Source: Rhizobacter sp. (GTDB lineage: Bacteria > Pseudomonadota > Gammaproteobacteria > Burkholderiales > Burkholderiaceae). From it: DNA of 10,815 nt. The notes below the pieces were generated by a model that had not been told where the DNA came from, made no database searches, and was given only the letters and a program-made list of their open reading frames with translations. A program made the position numbers and the translations under genes. The stretch lies in the NCBI GenBank assembly GCA_014379885.1, contig JACMKW010000370.1, positions 1-10,815 on the forward strand. Direction: 5' to 3'. Within the stretch, counting starts at the first letter, position 1. Each line of letters starts with the position of its first letter. Of this stretch, positions 6,875-10,815 are shown piece after piece.

Positions 6875-7075
6875 ATGACCAACATGGAAGAGTTCGCGTT
6901 CATCGCGGCTCAATTGGAATGGCTGCAAGAGCACCTGCGCTCGCAGGCGCCCGGGGCTGAGCCTGGCCGCATGGACAGCGCGTTGAACGCGCTGGCCTGT
7001 GCGCACGCCGTCATCGTGGAGCTGGGCCATATCGGTGCTTCCACCGGGTCGGCCGAGGCCGTCTCTGCGGCCTGA
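6875..7075 (+). CDS. Small helical hypothetical protein (66 aa)
   Basis: The ATG at 6875 is preceded by the purine-rich AGGGAGAAGG (6863-6872), one of the strongest ribosome binding sites in the window, and lies 15 bp after the stop of the VPLPA protein gene. The product has no signal peptide. Two probable amphipathic helices (about 3-24 and 32-51) are linked by a Pro/Gly turn, and a short Ala/Ser-rich tail follows. One Cys is present (42). I recognise no family. An in-frame ATG at 6884 is an alternative start, further from the ribosome binding site. A cytoplasmic location is likely. It is probably in an operon with the upstream gene. A REP-like palindrome begins 2 bases after its stop. Confidence 0.62.
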   Translation: MTNMEEFAFIAAQLEWLQEHLRSQAPGAEPGRMDSALNALACAHAVIVELGHIGASTGSAEAVSAA

Positions 7076-7077
7076 AT

Positions 7078-7107
7078 CCGTCATTCCCGCCTTCGCGGGA
7101 ATGACGG
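7078..7107 (+). repeat. REP-like perfect palindrome (13-bp stem)
   Basis: CCGTCATTCCCGC and GCGGGAATGACGG are exact reverse complements around a CTTC loop, starting 2 bases after the small gene's stop. The core GTCATTCCCGC is a well-known interspersed extragenic palindrome core in many proteobacterial genomes (known from memory). It may also end or protect the upstream transcript, though no T run follows. Confidence 0.8.
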
Positions 7108-7162
7108 CGCGGCCAGCAGTGACGAGTTCACCCCAGGACTAGCACTTCCAGGCCAGTCTCGT

Positions 7163-7187
7163 TGACGCGCCGCCACGCGGCGTGTCA
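7163..7187 (+). other. Inverted repeat upstream of phoX
   Basis: TGACGCGCCGC and GCGGCGTGTCA form an 11-bp stem with one G-T pair around a CAC loop, 56 bp before the PhoX start. It could be an operator or a hairpin in the 5' leader. It does not look like a Pho box. Confidence 0.5.
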
Positions 7188-7225
7188 CGGTGGCTCACGA
7201 AACTCCTTGTCAATCAACACGACAC

Positions 7226-7234
7226 AAAGAGGAG
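7226..7234 (+). promoter_or_regulatory. Ribosome binding site that fixes the PhoX start
   Basis: AAAGAGGAG lies 9 bases before the ATG at 7244. It supports this start rather than the GTG at 7190, since the 18 added residues would displace the twin-arginine motif from the N-terminus. Confidence 0.7.
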
Positions 7235-7243
7235 CGAGCCATC

Positions 7244-9673
7244 ATGCAAGAAGTCAATCGCCGGAGCTTTCTGGCTTTCATCGGCAGCACGGGCGCCACA
7301 GCTGCCATCGGTGGTGCCGGAACGCTGCTATCCACCGGTGCCGCGTACGCGCTTCCGGTGCCGGTGAGTTTCACGCCGGTGCGCGTGCCGTTTCCGCTGC
7401 CCATCTTCACCACCAACAACAACTGGCTGCCCACCGGCCTGAATGGCGTGGGCATGACCATCGCCTCGGTGGAAACCGGCGGCCCGGCCGTTGAGCTGCC
7501 GAGCTACACCGTGATCGACGACGTGGTGGTGCCGCCCGAGTACGAGCGCTACGTCATCAGCGCCTGGGGCGACCGCCCCTTTGCCGATGCCAACCAGTAC
7601 GTCGGTTTCAACGCCGACTACACCGGCTACGTTCCGCTGTCGGGCACCAACGAAGGCCTGCTGTGGACCAACCACGAGTACGTGTCGTACCCGTTCTCCG
7701 AGATCTGCCCCGAGTCGGCCATCAACACGCCGCCCGGCAACAACGTGTTCCAGCGTGTGATCGGCTTCCCGCTGCCCACCACCAAGACCCCCGAGTACAT
7801 GGGTGAGTGCCTGTACAACGTGGGCGGCTCGATTCTGCGCATTCGCCGCGTCACGCGCGGTGGCCGCTTTGGTGTGGTCAACGGTCACGCTGACAACCGC
7901 CGCCTGCATGGCCTGTCGGGTCTGGCTGTCAACAGCACCCGCACCGACGCTTACTACACCACCGGTCGCACGACCGCGCAGTACGCGACGGTCACGTCAT
8001 GGGGCGCACTCCCGCACCAGGTTGGCGACAACAACTACCTCGAAGGTACCGGCCCGGCCGCCGTGCAAGTGTTCCCGCTGAGCAGCGACACGCTGGGCAA
8101 CAAGATCATCGGCACGCTGGGCAACTGCTCGGGTGGCACGACCGCCTGGGGCACGATCCTGTCGTGCGAAGAAAACTTCCAGGCTGACGCCAGCTTGTTC
8201 TACCTGGGGGTGACCGAAGGTGTGCGGCCTGACGGCACGCAGACCGGTTATGTGAGCAGCGGCACCCAAACCGAAACGGGCAACCGCACCGCTGGCGCCG
8301 AGTTCGGCCTGGTCGGCGAGAAGTACGGCTGGGTGGTTGAAGTCGACGTGAAAAACCCCGCCGTGCGCGCCAAGAAGCACACCGCGCTGGGCCGCTTCCG
8401 CCACGAAAACGTGGCCTTGCGTGTGGACGCCGGCCAGCGCCTCGCCGCCTACATGGGCGACGACCGCCGCGGCGGCCATGTGTGGAAGTTTGTGAGCGAT
8501 GGCGTGGTAAACAACGTCACCAGCCCGGCAAACAGCAGCCTGTTCGAAAGCGGCACCTTGTACGTGGCGCAGTTCAATGCCAACGGCACCGGCACCTGGA
8601 TTCCCCTGCTGCTGAGCACGCCGACCAACCCGAACTCGCCCACCGCCGTTTCGTCAGCCCAGTTCGCCGCTGAAGGTGTGCGTGACCGCAACGGCCTGGT
8701 CAACCTGCCGCGCCGCAACGGTGTGGCCGGCCAGACGGTGGATGGTGGCTTCTTCGCCTGCACCACGCTCAACGAAGCCAGCGCACTGCCCGGCTACCAA
8801 GGCCGCACGCTGGCCGATTTCTACGCCAGCCAGGGGGCTGTGTTGTGCGACGCCTTCGCGGCGGCCAACCTGGTCGGCGGCACGCCGTCGGCACGCCCGG
8901 AAGACGTGGAAGTGCATCCCAAGACCCGCGAAGTATTCATCGCTTTCACCGATGGCGCAGCGGGTGGTGATGGTTATGCCGATTCGCGCATCTTCACGGT
9001 GAGCAAGTACAACACCGGCATCGCCACCGAGCAGCAAAGCGGCGGCCTGTACAAGATCGTGGAAGCGGGCAACGACGGCGCCGCGACCACCTTCACCTGG
9101 ACGCGCTTCCTGCAAGGTGGTGAAGCCGGTGCCGCCAACGGCACGGGGTTTGCCAACCTCGATAACCTCGCCTTCGACGCCCGCGCGAACGTGTGGGGTG
9201 TGATGGACATGTCCACCAACCTGCACAACGGCATTGGCCTGGGCCTGAGCGCCACGCCGACCACCATCAACCATTCGCTGGCGGGTTCCAGCGCGGCGTC
9301 GAACCTGGTGGGTGTGTATGGCAACAACTGGTTGTTCTGCATCCCGACCGAAGGGCCGGACGCTGGCAAGCAGCTGCCATTTGCCATCGGCCCCACGCGT
9401 GCCGAAATGACCGGCCCGACCTTCATCGGCGACCACCTGATCCTGGCCATCCAGCACCCCGGTGAAAACGCACCGATCGATGCACAAAACACCGGCCCGC
9501 GCACCCGCTCGATCGAGATGCTCTCGCTCAACGGCGCGAGCGTGTTCAACCAGACGCGCACCGTGCCCTTTGGCAGCCAGTGGCCGAGCAACACCGTTGC
9601 CGGCAACACCTCGGGCATCCCGAAGCCGGCCGTGATCGGCATTCGCCGCAAGACCGGCGGCTCCTTTCTTTGA
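7244..9673 (+). CDS. phoX: PhoX-family phosphatase (DUF839), Tat-exported
   Basis: This 809-residue protein is of the PhoX/DUF839 family, whose characterised members are Ca/Fe-dependent alkaline phosphatases that release phosphate from organic esters outside the cytoplasm. The N-terminus has a twin-arginine signal (NRRSFLAF, residues 5-12) and a hydrophobic stretch ending near AAYA, so it is exported folded by Tat. Family blocks in order are GLLWTNHEYVSYP (138-150), NCSGGTTAWGTILSCEEN (294-311, with the conserved Cys and the Glu-Glu), GRFRHENVAL (383-392), YMGDDRRGGHVWKF (403-416), RPEDVEVHP (551-559), NLDNLAFD (638-645) and AIQHPGEN (735-742). The length is somewhat above that of classic PhoX. 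No PEP-CTERM or other sorting tail is seen at the C-terminus (PKPAVIGIRRKTGGSFL). It is followed 35 bp later by a VPLPA protein. No Pho box is evident upstream, so phosphate control is not shown. Confidence 0.88.
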   Translation: MQEVNRRSFLAFIGSTGATAAIGGAGTLLSTGAAYALPVPVSFTPVRVPFPLPIFTTNNNWLPTGLNGVGMTIASVETGGPAVELPSYTVIDDVVVPPEYERYVISAWGDRPFADANQYVGFNADYTGYVPLSGTNEGLLWTNHEYVSYPFSEICPESAINTPPGNNVFQRVIGFPLPTTKTPEYMGECLYNVGGSILRIRRVTRGGRFGVVNGHADNRRLHGLSGLAVNSTRTDAYYTTGRTTAQYATVTSWGALPHQVGDNNYLEGTGPAAVQVFPLSSDTLGNKIIGTLGNCSGGTTAWGTILSCEENFQADASLFYLGVTEGVRPDGTQTGYVSSGTQTETGNRTAGAEFGLVGEKYGWVVEVDVKNPAVRAKKHTALGRFRHENVALRVDAGQRLAAYMGDDRRGGHVWKFVSDGVVNNVTSPANSSLFESGTLYVAQFNANGTGTWIPLLLSTPTNPNSPTAVSSAQFAAEGVRDRNGLVNLPRRNGVAGQTVDGGFFACTTLNEASALPGYQGRTLADFYASQGAVLCDAFAAANLVGGTPSARPEDVEVHPKTREVFIAFTDGAAGGDGYADSRIFTVSKYNTGIATEQQSGGLYKIVEAGNDGAATTFTWTRFLQGGEAGAANGTGFANLDNLAFDARANVWGVMDMSTNLHNGIGLGLSATPTTINHSLAGSSAASNLVGVYGNNWLFCIPTEGPDAGKQLPFAIGPTRAEMTGPTFIGDHLILAIQHPGENAPIDAQNTGPRTRSIEMLSLNGASVFNQTRTVPFGSQWPSNTVAGNTSGIPKPAVIGIRRKTGGSFL

Positions 9674-9708
9674 GCGCTGCCCGTCATCAATCTTTCAGGA
9701 GAATTTCA

Positions 9709-10263
9709 ATGAAAAATCGCATTGCAGCGGTGGCCTTGTTGCTGGGCACGGCCGGTGCGGCGCAGGCCGCCATGGTCACGGTCAACGCACAGTACAGGGT
9801 CGACTTCGCCAGCAACACGGTCGACGCGGCCATCGGCCTGCCCACGGGCTCGTCGTTCCTGGTCAGCGCAACGTTCGACGATGTGAACCTCGTCAACAAT
9901 GAGCTGACCATCGCCGCGGGTTCGCCGACCGACAGCTTCACGCTCAACTTCGGCAACTACAGCTTCAATGCCGCGAGCGACAACTTCGGTGGGCCGCTGA
10001 TCCAGACCAGCGTGTCGCCGGCGGGGCTCACGCTGTCGGGCCTGTTGTTTGAAACCCTGTTCAACATTGGTACAGGGCCAGGCGCGGGCGACTACCTGCT
10101 GAGCTTCTCGGGCAACAGTTTCCAGTTGACCCCATCGGGCAACACCAGCGACTTCGCGGCCTCGGGCGTGCAAGTGGTTCCGCTGCCCGCGGTGCTGCCG
10201 CTGCTGTTGGCGGGCTTGGGTTTCTTCGGTGTGATGAGCCGGCGCAAGAAGCGACCTGATTAG
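9709..10263 (+). CDS. Secreted protein with VPLPA-CTERM sorting tail
   Basis: This is a 184-residue protein. The ATG at 9709 follows AGGAGAA (9697-9703), and a longer frame upstream overlaps phoX and is not credible. A Sec signal peptide ends at GAAQA (residue 20). The mature part is beta-rich with many Ser, Thr, Asn and Gly and no Cys. I recognise no named domain apart from the tail. The C-terminus has VPLPA (157-161), a hydrophobic helix (VLPLLLAGLGFFGVM) and a basic end (SRRKKRPD), the layout of exosortase substrates. The tail closely resembles that of the other VPLPA protein in the window, although the bodies of the two proteins do not look alike. It probably shares a transcript with phoX, 35 bp upstream. 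A surface or matrix location is inferred. Confidence 0.85.
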   Translation: MKNRIAAVALLLGTAGAAQAAMVTVNAQYRVDFASNTVDAAIGLPTGSSFLVSATFDDVNLVNNELTIAAGSPTDSFTLNFGNYSFNAASDNFGGPLIQTSVSPAGLTLSGLLFETLFNIGTGPGAGDYLLSFSGNSFQLTPSGNTSDFAASGVQVVPLPAVLPLLLAGLGFFGVMSRRKKRPD

Positions 10264-10285
10264 AGCGGCATGCCTTCGCCAGTGT

Positions 10286-10326
10286 CCGTTCGCACTGAGC
10301 CTGTATTCCGTTCGCCCTGAGCCTGT
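10286..10326 (+). repeat. Tandem duplication of a REP arm (22-bp period)
   Basis: CCGTTCGCACTGAGCCTGT (10286-10304) and CCGTTCGCCCTGAGCCTGT (10308-10326) differ at one base in 19 and are separated by 3 bases. The second copy is the left arm of the following palindrome, so the first is an extra copy of that arm. Confidence 0.85.
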
Positions 10327-10377
10327 CGAAGGGTGCGCAGTGCACTGCGCCGGCTTCGACAGGCTCAGCCCGAACGG
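10308..10377 (+). repeat. REP-like interspersed inverted repeat with inner palindrome
   Basis: The left arm (10308-10331) and right arm (10354-10377) pair over 24 bp with a 2-bp mismatch: 7 bp CCGTTCG, the mismatch, then 15 bp CTGAGCCTGTCGAAG. Inside is a perfect 16-bp palindrome GCGCAGTGCACTGCGC (10335-10350), so the whole can fold into one long hairpin. The core TTCGACAGGCTCAG is a widespread REP-like sequence in proteobacterial genomes (from memory). It fills most of the gap between the VPLPA gene and the last gene and may end transcription from the left. Confidence 0.85.
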
Positions 10378-10446
10378 TGACTGGGTGCTGACGGACGTCA
10401 CAGATCGGGGGCTTTGGTGTGCGCGAAATCGAACTCGGGAAACAGC

Positions 10447-10815
10447 ATGACGAATCGGTGGCAAACAGGGTGTGCGTTGCTGCTGGCAGCGCTGAGCTGC
10501 ATGGCGAGTGGGCTTGCCACCGCGTCAACCTCGGGCGTGGTCATCAGCCAGGTGTATGGCGGCGGTGGCAATGCCGGCGCGCCGTACCTGAACGACTTCG
10601 TTGAGTTGTACAACGCAGGCACAGCACCGGTGTCGATTGCGGGCTGGTCGGTGCAGTACAGCTCGGCAACGGGCACCAGTTGGGGCAGTCAGAAGGTCAA
10701 CCTCAGCGGGTCGATCTCGCCGGGCCAGTACCTGCCGGTCCAGCTGGGCAGCGGCGGTGCTGTCGGCGCGGCGCTGCCCACAGCCGACTTCAGCGGCACG
10801 TTCAACATGAGCGCC
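10447..10815 (+). CDS. Lamin-tail-domain secreted protein, N-terminal part (3' partial)
   Basis: The frame is open from the ATG at 10447 to the window end (123 codons). A modest GGGA ribosome binding site lies at 10437-10440. A Sec signal peptide (hydrophobic core CALLLAALSCMASGLA) ends near ATA (residue 26). From residue 31 comes a lamin tail domain start: VVISQVYGGGGNAGAPYLND, then FVELYNAGTAPVSIAGWSVQ (51-70) and the block ISPGQYLPVQLGSGG (90-104). This N-terminal arrangement is common in ExeM/NucH-type extracellular nucleases and in other secreted lamin-tail proteins. The catalytic part is beyond the window, so a nuclease is a guess. It follows the REP-like element and lies 183 bp after the previous gene. 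Confidence 0.8.
   Translation, partial: MTNRWQTGCALLLAALSCMASGLATASTSGVVISQVYGGGGNAGAPYLNDFVELYNAGTAPVSIAGWSVQYSSATGTSWGSQKVNLSGSISPGQYLPVQLGSGGAVGAALPTADFSGTFNMSA

Noticed and set aside
5413..6960. Long + strand open frame (515 codons) overlapping the TIGR03790 and VPLPA genes
   Set aside because: It is out of frame with genes that have signal peptides, ribosome binding sites and family motifs. Its translation is Arg/Ala/Pro-rich low-complexity sequence.
5210..7084. Very long minus-strand open frame (624 codons)
   Set aside because: It runs antisense through three well-supported + strand genes and a hairpin. Its translation is rich in His, Arg, Gly and Gln with no recognisable domain, as expected for a shadow frame in GC-rich DNA.
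7188..7243. Pho box before phoX
   Set aside because: TTGTCA and GACACA are present but not as two direct CTGTCAT-like repeats with the correct spacing.
10389..10400. Short inverted repeat TGACG-GA-CGTCA before the last gene
   Set aside because: A 5-bp stem is too short to stand out from chance in GC-rich DNA.
10061..10528. Minus-strand frames across the last intergenic region
   Set aside because: They read through the REP-like element (peptides such as AEPVEAG and FDRLRANG are typical REP translations) and the opposite strand of real genes.
1..10815. tRNA, rRNA, CRISPR array, insertion sequence or phage genes
   Set aside because: I saw no tRNA-like cloverleaf, no regularly spaced spacer array, and no transposase, integrase or phage structural motifs in any frame.

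Overview
The window is strongly GC-rich and densely coded. Every supported gene lies on the + strand. GTG starts, GTGA overlaps, a Wzz/BY-kinase exopolysaccharide export set, VPLPA-type PEP-CTERM sorting tails and REP-like palindromes together suggest a betaproteobacterium, probably Burkholderiales of the Rubrivivax/Leptothrix/Methylibium kind. That placement rests on gene content, not on a search.

Left part (1-6094): the end of an exopolysaccharide export operon. In order it holds the last 65 codons of an unrecognised protein, an EpsE-like export lipoprotein (209-886), an outer-membrane beta-barrel protein (883-2124), a GNVR/Wzz chain-length determinant (2185-3951), its BY-kinase-type ATPase partner (3984-4862) and a secreted TIGR03790-family protein (4859-6094). 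Spacing is tight. Two junctions are 4-bp GTGA overlaps, and a 10-bp-stem hairpin follows the last stop. The likely scheme is polymer length control by the Wzz/kinase pair and export through the EpsE lipoprotein plus the barrel. The exosortase and glycosyltransferases are not in the window and would be expected to the left or elsewhere in the genome.

Middle and right part (6095-10815): cell-surface and secreted proteins. A FxDxF-like protein with a VPLPA C-terminal sorting tail (6278-6859) is followed by a small helical protein with a strong ribosome binding site (6875-7075). After a REP-like palindrome and a second hairpin come a Tat-exported PhoX-family phosphatase (7244-9673) and a second VPLPA-tailed protein (9709-10263). 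An intergenic REP-like element has one arm tandemly duplicated. The last gene is cut by the window end and begins a secreted lamin-tail-domain protein (10447 onward), possibly an ExeM/NucH-type extracellular nuclease.

As a whole the window reads as an extracellular-matrix and envelope locus: polysaccharide export, proteins with exosortase-type sorting tails, and secreted phosphate-releasing enzymes. The points most worth a second look are a possible caspase/gingipain-like active site in the TIGR03790 protein, a possible two-part outer-membrane export device (short EpsE lipoprotein plus barrel), the atypical Walker A motif and short tail of the kinase, and the duplicated REP arm.
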